DNA from: Liolophura sinensis
Lineage: Eukaryota; Mollusca; Polyplacophora; Chitonida; Chitonidae
Assembly (NCBI RefSeq): GCF_032854445.1
Contig: NC_088296.1
Location: 1,242,001-1,306,000, forward strand
Length of the DNA: 64,000 nucleotides
Direction of reading: 5' to 3'
In this document: positions 1 through 12,359 of the stretch, in pieces
Layout: each line of letters begins with the position of its first letter
Position numbering within the stretch: the stretch's first letter is position 1
Notes under the pieces: model-generated
Told to the model about the DNA's origin: nothing
Databases searched by the model: none
The model's input: the letters and a program-made list of their open reading frames with translations, nothing else
Position numbers and translations under genes: made by a program

Positions 1-590
1 TTATTACACCTACTACAGGTGTGTTGTAAGATTTGCTGACTATCCTTATTGCGCCTACTACAGGTGTATGATAAGATTTGCTGACTACCCTTATTGCACC
101 TACTACAGGTGTATGATAACATTTGCTGACTACCCTTATTACACCTACTACAGGTGTATGATAAGATTTGCTGACTACCCTTATTGCGCCTACTACAGGT
201 GTATGATAAGATTTGCTGACTACCCTTATTGCACCTACTACAGGTGTATGATAAGATTTGCTGACTACCCTTATTGCACCTACTACAGGTGTATGATAAG
301 ATTTGCTGACTACCCTTATTGCGCCTACTACAGGTGTATGGTGAGATTTGCTGACTACCCTTATTGCATCTACTACAGGTGTATGATAAGATTTGCTGAC
401 TACCCTTATTGCACCTACTACAGGTGTATGGTAACATTTCCTGACTACCCTTATTACACCTACTACAGGTGTATGATAAGATTTGCTGACTACCCTTATT
501 GCATCTACTACAGGTGTATGGTAAGATTTGCTGACTACCCTTATTACACCTACTACAGGTGTGTGATAAGATTTGTTGATTACAAGTTCT
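1..590 (+). repeat. 45-bp minisatellite (about 13 copies), cut by the window edge
   Basis: The unit contains CTACTACAGGTGTATGATAA. Its length is a multiple of three and it carries no stop in one + frame, giving an ORF of 15-residue repeats (MIRFADYPYCTYYRC). There are no flanking gene signals, so I treat it as a tandem repeat, not a gene. Confidence 0.93.
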
Positions 591-759
591 AGTGCTAATT
601 TCACTGTCAACTTCTGATTTGCATATTTCCTTTTTTGGTACAACATACGTTTATTTTCATCTGATCTCATTCCCATCATCATTATTTTCATTACCTACTT
701 TATTGATTTATTATTGTCTACGTACACGCATCATCGTTACGTCACAGTATATTATGGCC

Positions 760-960
760 TCATCACAGCCATTTTCTCCGTCGTCATCGTCATCATCACC
801 GTAAACATCATCATTATCACCGTAAACATCAGGATTATCGTAAGCATCATCATCACTGTAAGCAACATCATTAGCATCATCGTAAAAATCATCACGCTAA
901 AAATCCTCATCTTAAACGTCGTCATCATCATCGTAAACATCATCATCGTCATGCCATCGC
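760..960. repeat. Degenerate ATC/GTAAACATC-rich repeat
   Basis: A low-complexity stretch of CATCATCATC interleaved with CGTAAACATC and variants. It yields chance ORFs rich in Ile/Val on one strand and Met/Thr on the other. Confidence 0.85.
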
Positions 961-1750
961 TATCCTCTTCATAATTGGATATTTCTTCATAATCATTCTA
1001 AATCACCAGTCAAGTGTATTAGAATACTGTTACAGTTCTAAAATGTCCGATTTATTTTTCACTAGAGGGTATAATCACTTTGACAATTTGTACAGTGGAT
1101 GGTGGGGTGAGGATGACACACTAGGCCCCATCATCTTTCCTCAGACCGTTTTAATAACCGAACTACCGTAACAGTAAGCGTACATGTCACTGTATAAAGC
1201 TGAAGAGTTATACAACTGTAATGTGATGATGAATTACTCTTCCTGTCTACTCTTCGTATTCCGGACGTCAAAATGCATAATTAAACAAATTCAATAACGC
1301 TGTTGTCTAACTGTAACTTCCGCAGTGACGAGGCTAACTTTGTAAAGCTCGAGTACTTGGTCGTTCATGCTGGATCGCCATGTGTCGCGTAGCCGAGAGA
1401 AGAAAGTAGTTGGTCTCTTGTTGTCACTTTTATGGGAGAATGAACATGGCTTGATTGGGTTAGTGTTTCGCCGGAGTTCGATACGGACATTCGTCCCTTA
1501 TGGGCTCACAAGAAAGCTGCGATTTGATTCCGTTGTTGATTCTTTCTAGCAAATGCCGGTGTAATCGTCATGGAATCTATTACCGACAGATTTCAGCATG
1601 AAAGGGCACTATTGCCGTCATGTTGACCACTGACGAAAACTTTCGTACGCCTGTTGCGACTGACTAGACCTGTGGCTCCTAACAAATTGCACCTATCTCT
1701 GCTTAAACCACGGTGGTATGGTGCGTGAAGTTTGTTTCTATTTAAGGTAT
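961..1750. other. Unassigned spacer
   Basis: Non-repetitive sequence with scattered stops in all frames. The only ORF is 60 codons (1,367-1,549) with no recognisable motif. I see no gene here. Confidence 0.6.
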
Positions 1751-1754
1751 TACG

Positions 1755-1875
1755 TGGGCAGTTAGAATAAAACCTCAAGTGAGGTAAATTGACAAGAGGC
1801 CGTATTTCACCGGTTACGTGTGACCATTTCCCAGTTATCACACTGTCGTCGCTGGTCTGGTTTTACTCTCTGTGT
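1755..1875 (+). repeat. Dispersed repeat family X, copy 1
   Basis: It shares GTGAGGTAAATTGACAAGAG, TATTTCACC and ATCACACTGTCGTCGCT with copies at 8,448, 30,395 and 40,090. The order of blocks is the same in each. No coding capacity or clear terminal repeats are seen. Confidence 0.7.
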
Positions 1876-2084
1876 TCATCTTTTATACAATATGTCCTTT
1901 CATCACGCGGTGGTAGCTGCAGTGGTTTAACTCCCTTCAACACAAATTTGATCTACCCTATCTCATGTTCATCTCATTGGTACTGGGTAGAGCAATGTGT
2001 ACCTAAATGCTGTTTACCTATCGGCCATCTTATCCGAAGGTCATTTTATATATCTTGTGGATTTATTCGTTCGACATTTGTGGG

Positions 2085-2200
2085 TTACCCCCGGGCACTG
2101 CTTGATTTCCTCCCACCATAATGCTGGCAACCGTCGTATAAGGGAAATACTCTTGAGTAGGGCGTAGAACACCAATTAAATGAAATAAATAAATATATTA
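2085..2200 (+). repeat. SINE family A fragment (3' part)
   Basis: It contains TTTCCTCCCACCATAATGCT, CCGTCGTATAAG, CTCTTGAGTAGGGCGTAGAA and an A/T-rich AAATAAATAAATA tail. It matches the 3' part of the fuller copies at 23,495 and 45,205. Confidence 0.75.
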
Positions 2201-2370
2201 AACACAATTAGGTTATTCGGCATAATGTGTTTAAAAATTCATCTAAAAATTGCAAGCGGTTTACATATTTTAGACACTTGCTTCTTTTCGAAAATGATTT
2301 AAATACGTCTGTCTTTTTGTTTGGTTTTGGATGTTGCCATTTTTATATCCATATATGAACCATATTGATT

Positions 2371-2687
2371 CATGGTCGTCATCGTGTTCTCGTCGTGACA
2401 TGGTTGTCATCGTGTTCTCGTCGTGACATGGTTGTCATCGTGTTCTCGTCGTGACATGGTTGTCATCGTGTTCTCGTCGTGACATGGTTGTCATCGTGTT
2501 CTCGTCGTGACATGGTTGTCATCGTGTTCTCGTCGTGACATGGTTGTCATCGTGTTCTCGTCGTGACATGGTTGTCATCGTGTTCTCGTCGTGACATGGT
2601 TATCATCGTGTTCTCGTCCTGACATGGTTGTCATCGTGTTCTCGTCCTGACATGGTTGTCATCGTGTTCTCGTCCTGACATGGTTGA
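2371..2687 (+). repeat. 28-bp minisatellite (about 11 copies)
   Basis: The unit starts CATGGTTGTCATCGTGTTCT and ends CGTCGTGA. Copies are nearly identical, with GTCGT changing to GTCCT in the last ones. Confidence 0.93.
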
Positions 2688-2727
2688 AATATTGTCATCG
2701 TGACGTTATGACATATTCATTTATTCA

Positions 2728-2995
2728 CTGGACACACGAGATTGTGGTTTCCGTGAACACCTCAGACACACGAGCTTGTGGTTTATGTGAACACCTCAGA
2801 CACATGAGATTGTGGTTTCCGTGAACACCTCAGACACTTGAGATTGTGGTTCACGTAAACAGCTCGGACATACGAGATTGCGGTTCACGTAAACAGCTCG
2901 GACATACGAGATTGAGGTTTACGTGAACATCTCGGACTCACGAGATAGTGGTTTAAATGACCAGCTCGGACACACGAAATCGTGGTTTAATTAGA
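2728..2995 (+). repeat. About 34-bp minisatellite (about 8 copies), diverging to the right
   Basis: The unit begins GACACACGAGATTGTGGTTT and ends GTGAACACCTCA. Later copies read CAGCTCG in place of CACCTCA. Confidence 0.88.
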
Positions 2996-3182
2996 GCTTG
3001 GCATGCACAAGAGATTAGAGCGCGACTCCACTCCACTCAAATCACCTGGTCAAACGTAGTTGGTTTCCGTCGCTGATCGTTGGGCGACTTGAAGATTCGC
3101 CGTCATACGCTGACAACTGCAGTTGAGTCGCGTCGTTATTTCACTTACACGGGTGTTTAGGATCTAAACACTTCGTCGTTAC

Positions 3183-3332
3183 ACTTGTGCGTGGAAAGGT
3201 CGCCCAGCATCCCGCGGAGTTTCTCCCGGGTTCTGCTGTAGCCTCACACCGTAATGCTGGCCGACGTCGTATAGCTGAAATATTCTTGAGTGCGGAGTAA
3301 AACACCCATAAAATAAATACTTGAGATAGTGG
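3183..3332 (+). repeat. SINE family A, 5'-truncated copy
   Basis: It contains GAGTTTCTCCCGGGTTCTGC, CCGTAATGCTGGCCGACGTC and AAATATTCTTGAGTGCGGAG, with an AAAATAAATA tail. Confidence 0.75.
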
Positions 3333-3384
3333 CAATCAAACCCCGGTTATGTCCTGGCAAATATTTTCACTCAAATTGTTTATT

Positions 3385-3560
3385 TGATTTCATTGTTGTT
3401 TAACGCCTGACTGCAAATTTTCACTGACACACGATGGCGGTCAGTTTTACGGCTGCAGAGGCCGGAGTACCTGGGGTAAACCACTGACTCATGGCAAAGT
3501 ACTGACCAACTTTGGCGACACGTGATTTCCATTGAAGGCTTGACTGCATTAGCGTCATTC
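3385..3560. repeat. Dispersed repeat shared with 20,310-20,480
   Basis: TTTTCACTGACACACGATGG plus CGGTCAGTTTTACGG resembles TTTTCACTGACGCGATAGCG plus ATCAGTTTTATGG near 20,340. This is probably an old interspersed element; the boundaries are uncertain. Confidence 0.45.
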
Positions 3561-6250
3561 ATAGCTTACCCTATTTCTTCTAATTTTTAGAACACCTGAT
3601 CTGTTCTTTTCAGCACGTATGCGTGTAACTGTAGCAGGGATAGTTGTTTTTTTCTCATATGGTTAGGCCATCTCATGAACAACATACTCATATATTTACT
3701 GTTCCAAAAAGCTGATAAAGAAATATGATATTCTGCTGTCAGCACTACTGATATTTGTCGCAAAAAATTAGAAAAATTAGGGTATTGTCATTAAGGTCCC
3801 ACATGGTGTGAGAGCGAAAAAAGTCAACACACTCTATCCAATCTCTCCAAGGCCGGTTTTGATCCTGTTTCTCGTGAGTCCTAGCGATTGAAATGGATGA
3901 ATGAGTGCGTGATTGAACTCCACATAGGCATTATAGCCATATGGTGACGAGCCATCGGAGAAGTTTTAGCGGATGTTTAAATAAAACCAGTTATAAATGG
4001 ATTACATAATTAGGTAAAAAAGAAACAACAGCGAAGATTAACAATTGGCATTGCTTATAAAGCTGTATTTTGCCTCAGGTAATGTCAGGTGTCCTATTGT
4101 CTCTCTCACTCTGTTGTGGTGTACCACGTACATATTGTGTTACGTGTCTATGGCGCTATCATGTCAGACTTCTAACCGTTCCGCTGCACTGCACCTTCAC
4201 TATTTCTGCACAGTAAGTTTTCGTAACCTCGCACATAAATTAGATGCCAGGTATCTCCAGAAACTCTTTTATGTATCCGTTGTTGTTGTTTTTCTATAAA
4301 GCTGTCAAAACTGATCATTGAGGCAAACGAAAACAAAACCATTGTGCCTAGACACAACTTTTGTGTGTGCGTTTTTTGGATACACGATATTGTGTGTAGT
4401 TGAGGTTCACGCACAGCCGTCACCGGATTTGTATGTGTTAAAACGGCAATATCCTGGTGACAGTCGCATTTTAGGCCATTTGTCTAGCGCGGACTCTCAT
4501 TTGTACCAGGGTGCGGGACGCACGCCTTCATTTAAACAGGCGAGAGCGATTTGATTCGTCAGAATTTTGTATTACATCACTTATCCCCGATAATGTATAC
4601 GTAATAAACACGGCAATTTGAAAACTGTACCACGAGAGATGGCGCAGTGCCTGGCACTGGGATACCCTTGGTGTTTTTTTTAAAGATTGGATCTATGTTC
4701 AAAACTAAAACTCATTCAAACAACAAGAAAAATCAATGACTTATCAGCAACTTAATCATCTTGATATGGCTTATTTTTGTAATTCTGCTGATTTGTGCTG
4801 TTGACTTTTCTTGTTATTCTTGTTGTTTCGTTACGGCTCGAGAAATGTTAATGATATCAATGAATCGTTTAACTTCGACAAATGTCATCTACATACCATA
4901 CCTGGCTACAGTGCAAGTGCTTGTTACAATAACAAAAAGTAATGACCTGACTGTGGTGGCCGAGAGGTTAGTGCATACGTTTAATAAGCTGATACTCGGA
5001 TTTAACCCCGAGATTTTGTAGCTGACAGTTTGTCTGCTTTCTAGTTTGGCGATCAACAGTGTTGCCAGTCTTTGACCAACTGTCAGGTCTTTGTCACTTA
5101 GCGTTCCAGTGATTGAAACAGAAAGATAAATATCTTACAAGAACTTAACATCCTTGGCTCATTTTCACAAACTCGCTTAGTATATGTTTGACTTTTTTTG
5201 TCTCTTTCTTGCAGATATGTCTCTTTATGGCGCCATAAACCAGCGTCAGCGTCATGTTTGAAAACTACTAATATACTTTTCCGATATTCTACGTTTTATA
5301 AAAGTGTGCGCTAGGTCACGTTTTACGACATCATCGTACGGAACAAATGGTATAACATCAGTGACAACGCATAGTGAATATATGAGTCGTTACAGACACT
5401 CATATACCAGTCGTCAATCAAAACTCACGTTCCAGGACATACAGCACCGTGGTAGGCCTAAATGCGCTTGATACAAGTTTGGAGAGTTTTGTAAAATGGA
5501 TAGGTTGTAAATGCGCTTGATACAAGTTTGGGAGAGTTTTGTAAAATGGATCCGTTGTAAAGCATGCCTTTGTAATTTTGTGATTTAGCACGACCGAGAT
5601 ATCGCTGTGCAAGGCAAGATCGCGCACATTGAAAAATTAAAAAGCCCCGCCGTTTTGTACAATTTCAACCAATCAGGTGCGAGTCATTTCTGTAACTGTA
5701 AGACCCTGTCTTACCTTTTAGCTATATGTTCGTGAGGTACGCGCCACTACATCATGTTTCCGATGTCGCTTCTCATGGCCCCTGAGAATTACAGATGAAA
5801 GAACATCAGAACAAAATGTCTGTTGTTGTTTCGGTTTTTTTCCACCCTCTTCCGAAATAGCCATGGTTACATGTATATCATTTATCCTTTTCTTAAAGTT
5901 AAAAGTGGAAGTGTCTAAACCGGAAAATCCCCATCACGTGGTGCGACTTGTCGACGCAACACGGCGCACGCGATTTCTCGAACTTAAAATAGTACCTAAT
6001 GTGCTCCATTCGTATGTTTGTACAAAAATCGAGTTGACAGCTCGCATGTTAGGTTTGTTGAATCCTGCAAATCGCACCATGGAAAATTAGGTTATGTATG
6101 GCCTACATACCTGCTCATTGTACCTGCCAGCTGTGTTAGATCAGATAGCTCCGACCAGGTGGCTGGAACGTATAACAAGATTAGGTGTAAGTCTCAAATA
6201 CGCTCAAGAACGACTCAAATTCCACGCTGCATCACTTTGATCACGACAAT
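3561..6250. other. Gene-poor spacer
   Basis: AT-rich unique sequence. A tRNA-like SINE head may lie at 4,950-5,010 (GTGGCCGAGAGGTTAGTGC and GGATTTAACCCCGA). A 49-50 bp unit beginning TAAATGCGCTTGATACAAGT is duplicated at 5,459-5,556. The short ORFs show no recognisable domain. Confidence 0.5.
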
Positions 6251-6255
6251 CTGCA

Positions 6256-6297
6256 TTTTGAAAGAAAGAAAGAAAGAAAGAAAGAAAGAAAAGAAAC
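6256..6297 (+). repeat. (GAAA)n microsatellite
   Basis: About nine GAAA units, the last ones interrupted. Confidence 0.95.
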
Positions 6298-6489
6298 CAC
6301 AGTGGGTCAGTGTAGTCATTATAAGTCTTTCGTCTGTCTCAGTTTTAATAAATAATATATAATTGTTTAACAAAGTTAATTTAATTATTAGCCTATTTAT
6401 ATTATTATAAATTAACCTGTCTCATATCAAAGCTTCTAAATCACCTTACTGTTCAGATGTACGAAGAAACTTAGCTTGGGATCCTGTTG

Positions 6490-6900
6490 TCCACTCTTTG
6501 CTTGTCTGTACACTAAAGCTGTTCATAGACTAAAACTAGTCTTTACTTGTCTGTACACTAAAGCTGTTCATAGACTAAAACTAGCCTTTACTTGTCTGTA
6601 CACTAAATCTGGTCATAGACTAAAACTAGCCTTTACTTGTCTGTACACTAAAGCTGTTCATAGACTGAAGCTAACCTTTACTTGTCTGTACACTAAAGCT
6701 GTTTATGGACTAAAACTAGCCTTTGCGTGTCTGTACTCTAAAGCTGTTCATAGACCAAAACTAGCCTTTACTTGTCTGTACACTAAAGCTGTTCATAGAC
6801 TAAAACTAGTCTTTACTTATCTGTACACTATATCTGTTCGTAGACTAAAACTAGCCTTTACTTGTCTGTTCACTAAATCTATTCACAGACTAAAACTGTC
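6490..6900 (+). repeat. 45-bp minisatellite (about 9 copies)
   Basis: The unit contains CTTGTCTGTACACTAAAGCT and CATAGACTAAAACTAGCC. Because 45 is a multiple of three, a stop-free + frame runs from 6,476 to 6,940 with 15-residue repeats (CLYTKAVHRLKLAFT). There is no other sign of a gene. Confidence 0.92.
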
Positions 6901-6944
6901 TGACACGTTCCTGTGTTTTCACGTATGTCTGCCATACTAATGTG

Positions 6945-8010
6945 TCGTTATTAAAGCGGAACGATTAAGACCAGTGTTAAATTCTCAAAAGATTCGCTGT
7001 AGCTGAGACTACGATGTTAACCAAACAACGTCCCAAGTGTCTTACATACATTTCCAAGGGTGGCATTTTGTGAAAGTGCATACGTCAGCTAATAGAGGGA
7101 AAATTCGGAAAAAATGAGTCTGGTTGCGGGCAGACCTTCCGCAGAGGAAGAAAAAGTTTGAATCGAGATTCAACCGATGATTTACGACATTTTGAAATAA
7201 AGACGTTAGTTTTCGGTCTATGATAAAAAGGGACTGTCGAATATACATATGGTCACCCGGATGGTCTACAAGCTAGTGACGTTGTCAGTTTGTCAATGAC
7301 TATATACCGTTCACACGTCTGCAAAAGGTAATTTATTTATGTGACGATTGTTTAACACGATGTGAAAAATTAAACGAGTACAACATATATTGTTTATCAA
7401 TAGTTAAATGTACTTTTCTACTCACACCCCACCCGACCCATAGCCTCACCCCACACCTCCACCCCACACCTCCACCCTACACCTCTACCCCACCGGTCAT
7501 CCTTATGAGGTGTCTATTAAGCCATTGCCTCACTTTTATAAAATGCCTCGATCAAAACTGCAAACATAACCACAGTTTAAAAGTTTTGGGCTAGGAAGTT
7601 TAAACTTTGTACACCGCCTCAATCCTTTTCTTGGTTTACCTTTGTAAGCACTGGTAATTTAAATACGAATCCTGGTGCCGGGGATTTAGGCGTCTCGCAC
7701 ACGTCCTCACCGGGTCGGGCCTGTTGTCTGAGGTGTTTGCCAGCCAGATGAATTACTGAACGGCTTCTATTGTGATACAGCCAGCCATGCATGGGTAAAC
7801 AACTCTTTTGTCCTGATTAATACCTACATACACGATATACACGAGGACTAAAGTAGCCAACACTATAGCACTGAGAACAGCGTGCTTTGTTGGCCTCAGT
7901 AAAATCACATCCAAAAACTGTCTGGGAAAAGGAACTAAATGTTTAACTAAAACCTAATACGTGTTATAGTATACACATCCTTAACATAAAGCGGATTTGT
8001 CTACGTTTTA
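6945..8010. other. Gene-poor spacer with a C-rich patch
   Basis: A CACCCCACACCTCCACC-like patch lies at 7,425-7,490, and a fragment resembling SINE family A (GCGGGCAGACCTTCCGC) near 7,125. No gene was recognised. Confidence 0.5.
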
Positions 8011-8019
8011 GCGCAGTCA

Positions 8020-8415
8020 CAGTTACCCTTTCTTTCTTTCTCTTGCACTTCTTTATTCCTTATTTCTTTCTTTATTTGTATACTTCTTTATTCCTTATTT
8101 CTTTCTTTATTTGTATACTTCTTTATTCCTTATTTCTTTATTTTTGCACTTCTTTATTCCTTATTTCTTTCTTTTGAATTTCTTTATTCTTTATTTCTTT
8201 CTTTCTTTTGCACTTCTGTATCCCTTATTTCTTTCGCTTGTATTCTTTATTTTTTTATTCCTTTTGCACTTATTTATTGCTTATTTCTTTCTTTGTGCAC
8301 GTCTTTATTCCTTTTTCCTTTTTTTTGCACTTCTGTATTCCTTATTTTTTCTTTTGCATTTCTTTAATCTTTACTTCTTTCTTTCTTTTGCACTTCCGTA
8401 TTCCTTATTTCTTTA
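8020..8415 (+). repeat. Polypyrimidine minisatellite
   Basis: An irregular unit of 30-40 bp combines TTTCTTTCTTT with TTTGCACTTCTTTATTCCTT. The strand bias to pyrimidines is strong. Confidence 0.9.
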
Positions 8416-8447
8416 AATATTAAAAAGGTGTACATTGCTACTGTTTA

Positions 8448-8535
8448 TGTATGAACCGTCAGAATAAAATCCTGGCTCAGGTAAATGACCAGTTGCGAAC
8501 GACCACACCGCCGTCGCTGTACTGATTTTACTCCC
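8448..8535 (+). repeat. Dispersed repeat family X, copy 2 (internally deleted)
   Basis: It contains AGAATAAAATCCTGGCTCAG, then CCGTCGCTGTACTGATTTTA, the same flanks as copy 1 but lacking the middle TATTTCACC block. Confidence 0.55.
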
Positions 8536-8644
8536 AATGCCGTAGCCTTTTACATGTGCTCTGCATATTATTTATTCTATAGCTACCGATGCTTGAAAAA
8601 AACAAAACATTATTCATTTCCATATGCTTATCGAATGCAAGACA

Positions 8645-9240
8645 CTGCGATGTACATGTATGCATACAGACATATAGACAGGCTGATAGACATACAGACA
8701 GATATACAGGCATATATAGCTATAGACTGGCCGACAGATTGATAAACATACAGATAGACATACAGACATATGGAGAGATAGACAGATTGGTAGAAGTACA
8801 GGCATATAGACCTATAGACAGGCAGACTAATAGACAGACAGACTGATAGACATAGTGGCATATAGGCCTATAGACAGACGGACAGACAGACTGATAGACA
8901 TACAGATAGACATACAGATAGACATACAGGCTAATGGACGGACAGACAGACGGACAGACAGACAGACAGACTGACAGACATAAGGCATATAGACATAGAG
9001 ACAGACAGACTGATAGACATACAGATAGACATATAAACAGACAAAAAGACATAGAAATAGACATACAGGCATATAGACAGACAAACAGATAGACTTATAG
9101 ACATACAGACATATATACTAATAGACAAACAGGCAGACACACTGATATACATACAGATGGATATACAGGTATTTAAACATATAGACAGACAGACAGACGC
9201 GCAAATAGACATACAGACATATAAACATATAAACAGATAG
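8645..9240 (+). repeat. Imperfect GACA/GATA-type tetranucleotide tract
   Basis: Runs of GACAGACAGAC alternate with GATAGACATACAGATAGACA. They produce many overlapping chance ORFs on the - strand (Cys/Leu/Ser/Val-rich), which are not genes. Confidence 0.93.
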
Positions 9241-10080
9241 ACGTTGTCTGTGGTAGTTCCGTGTCTGGGAATACTTACAAGTTGTAGGCGTTGTCTATTG
9301 TAGTTCCGTGTTTGCAAATGCTTACAAGACGTTGTTGACGTCTCCAGTTGTTCATTGTGTAAGAAAGCTTACATATCGGCTTTTCTCTCCACGGCCTGTA
9401 CACAAAGGACACAAGCGTCATGTGTACCGCACGTGACATTGTGTAACACTTGTGTATTGTACACCTCTGACAGAGGCACATCGGGTAGATATGTATGCCA
9501 ACGTCGTTTATTTCGATCTGTTTTGAATGAATATTGTTCTTTTTTTCTTCCTCGTCTTTCTTTCATTCTTGCTTGTAAAAATATTGTAATACTTGTTGAA
9601 AACGGCGTTCGTGCTACAGAAAGCATTTCTTGTCTGCCGTTCTTTTGGCCTCGTCTCTGAGCAAAACGAGACTTATCCGCTGTTTGTCGCGCGCACGATC
9701 GCGAGTGTGCCATCAAATAAAGCATTCTTGAGAAATAACGCATCCGTCTTGCGCACGATAGGAGTTTAAATACAAACACTTTTGGTAGTCTAACAAAGGT
9801 GAAAATGTGTTTTTCGTGTAGAGGAGCTAGAGGGAGTGGTTGGGATGAGGACTCTGCTAGAAAGCATTCTTTTTGACTTTGTAAATGCTTGTTATTCTTG
9901 CGTGACTTCGATGAAAAACATGGCGAAAGAAAAATACACGGACGTAAAGGCAACGAAAACACTAAAATATTTTATCACGTAAATCAGGAGAGAGACCATT
10001 AAACACTGTTCATGAAAACAGTTGGATTTATATTTTTTAGAGTTCTTCCAATTGGGTAGAATGTTTTTAAAGCATCTGAC
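9241..10080. other. Spacer with an unexplained 197-codon open frame on the - strand
   Basis: A - strand frame at 9,369-9,962 is open for 197 codons without tandem repetition. It is basic and Ser/Arg-rich, has no motif I recognise, no visible splice partner and no poly(A) signal context. It may be chance. Confidence 0.3.
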
Positions 10081-10492
10081 TCTACAGTTTTCTGTAGTGA
10101 TCCAGAGGGTATCACTGAGGTCACATCCAGGATCTACACTGCTCTGTAGTGACCTAGAGGGTATCACTGAGGTCACATCCAGAATCTACACTGCTCTGTA
10201 GTGACCCAGAGGGTATCACTGAGGTCACATCCAGAATCTACATTGCTCTGTAGTGACCTAGAGGGTATCACTGAGGTCACATCTAGAATCTACACTGCTC
10301 TGTAGTGACCCAGATGGCATAACTGAGGTCACATTCAGAATCTACACTGCTCTGTAGTGATCCAGAGGGCATCACTGAGGTCACATCCAGAATCTACACT
10401 GCTCTGTAGTGACCCAGAGGGTATCACTGAGGTCACATCCAGAATCTACATTGCTCTGTAGTGACCCAGGCGGTATCACTGAGGTCACGTCC
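10081..10492 (+). repeat. 52-bp minisatellite (about 8 copies)
   Basis: The unit contains CTACACTGCTCTGTAGTGAC and GGGTATCACTGAGGTCACAT. Variants alternate between GACCTAGAG and GACCCAGAG. Confidence 0.93.
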
Positions 10493-12358
10493 ATATTGCT
10501 TAATTTTAAATAATACGTTTCAGGGTTTTTTTGGCGAGTGCAATCCTAAATCTATGTGTATATGCAATTGAAATGATGAAACAATGCTGTGTATGAGCGC
10601 TAAGTGGCAAAAACCAATATGGTCAGATAGGCTAACTTTAGAATCCAACTTCCAAATGCTGGTTTCTGGGCTGAAAATTCTAAAAAAATAAATCCAACTT
10701 TTTTGAAGACAGTATTCTATATGCTAATAATCCCGGAATTTAAATCAAAGTTTAAACCAACATTGTCTGCTGTGTTTGTTAATTTCAAATCCTTATTCTG
10801 TCCATTTCGTTCCGTAGGTTCTAAAATTTAAGCTTTTCCACATTCATTATACTGTAAAATGAACAACAGAAACTATAGGAACAGATAAAATCAATATTTC
10901 ATAAATGAACTGCCAAATGAATGTAAAACGTACCTAAATAGAACAATTTCCATTGAAAAAGTGATACTTTAATCAAATAACTTAAACTTGAATATTTTTG
11001 TTCCTCTCCGGCTGTACCTGGGCAGGTCTGTCAGCAACCTGCGGATGGTCGTGGATCTCCCCAGGCTTTACCCAGATTCCTTTCGCTATAAAGCTACCCG
11101 CCGTCGTATATGTGATATTCTCTACGGTACCGCGTAAAGCACTAGTCACAGAAGTAACTTAATAACACTAGTTAAGTAAATAACTTTAATCAGCTCATGT
11201 AAGAAAAAAGTGGTAGAGAAAGTTCCCTGTGCCTCTTAGACAACACGTTTTTTGTCCTTGGGATTTCTCCTACCTGTTCTGTCATCATACATTCGTACAT
11301 ACATGCCCTGGATTATGTTGCTGGCTTCATTCTAAAGAGTGATATGTACCACTGCAAGGCAAAGCATAAGCTATCTGACGCATTCTGGTGGTTATTACAG
11401 CCCGAGCTTAGAAGGTTGGGGGTGAAAGGAGGGGGGTGAGGTTAGGGGGGTGGGCGAAATATGTATCATTACTGTCTAATGAGAATGACAAACTCAAGTT
11501 TAAATGAGACAATCCACGCAGTGTTAAAGGTTAAAATCTTTGCAATTATCTAAAACGTCCAGGATGGCCTGCTTGTGGGACTTTCATAAGCGGTTTGCAA
11601 TCAAAGCGCTACAGAGATAGCTATGTTTATATTTGACCAAGAAATCGTTCGCGGACTAGGAGTTTAAAATTTGAGTTCGATGTCATGCCTATAACATAGA
11701 CACTATTGATTGCTTCATTTTTACGTGATGTCGTCTTTATGCCTTATTGACATAGTGGTGTGTACTGTGGGGACTGTAAGGTGGTTCAGGTCTGTGTTTT
11801 AAACAGGTCTTCTGATTATCAACTTTGAACGCCAATCAATCGTACTTAGTTTAAACATACTTTATTTGGTTACGAGAGAGAGTTAAACTTTACGCGTATA
11901 CATATATTTTTGCTCCTTTTTCATACGGAAATAACATTGTATGATGGTGGTTTTACATATTTGTTGGGAAAAGTAAAATTGTTGTATGCAGGATTATGTA
12001 GAGAGAAATGGTAATAGATGCGTTAGTAATTACTAATGATAGAAAACATTACTAGGGCTCAAACAAGGGGACAAGGAGAAGGCTATCAGTCAGAGTGATG
12101 GTACAGCCACACAGCGGATATATACGTGCACACACCTAAGCGGATATATAACATGGGAGGGCGGGGGGTAAGGAGAAGGCTGTCAGATATACACACAGCG
12201 GATACACACACCAAAGCGTATATTTAAGCATAACACAAGCACACATTTCCAATTTTTACACCTGTGTGGTTAATAATAATAATAATTATTATAATAATAG
12301 CAATCGTGGTTCAAAGTAGCATACGAATGTTGCACTTGCCGCTTCCACTGAACACGAT
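10493..12358. other. Gene-poor spacer with a degenerate SINE family A copy
   Basis: At 11,005-11,150 a SINE A copy reads GGGCAGGTCTGTCAGCAACC, then CCGCCGTCGTATATGTGATA. A G-rich patch lies at 11,415-11,455, and a TAATAATAATAATAATTATT tract at 12,270-12,300. No gene was recognised. Confidence 0.55.
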
Positions 12359-12359
12359 T

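Noticed and set aside
4761-5021. Hydrophobic start as the missing signal-anchor exon
   Set aside because: It starts with TTG, lacks a basic tail and a suitable donor phase, and runs into a tRNA-like SINE head.
8628-9317. Cys/Leu/Ser-rich minus-strand ORFs as toxin-like Cys-rich peptides
   Set aside because: They are translations of GACA/GATA tetranucleotide tracts, overlapping in several frames.
9369-9962. 197-codon minus-strand ORF without repeats
   Set aside because: No recognisable domain, no splice or promoter context, and a composition like random sequence. It is noted only as spacer content.
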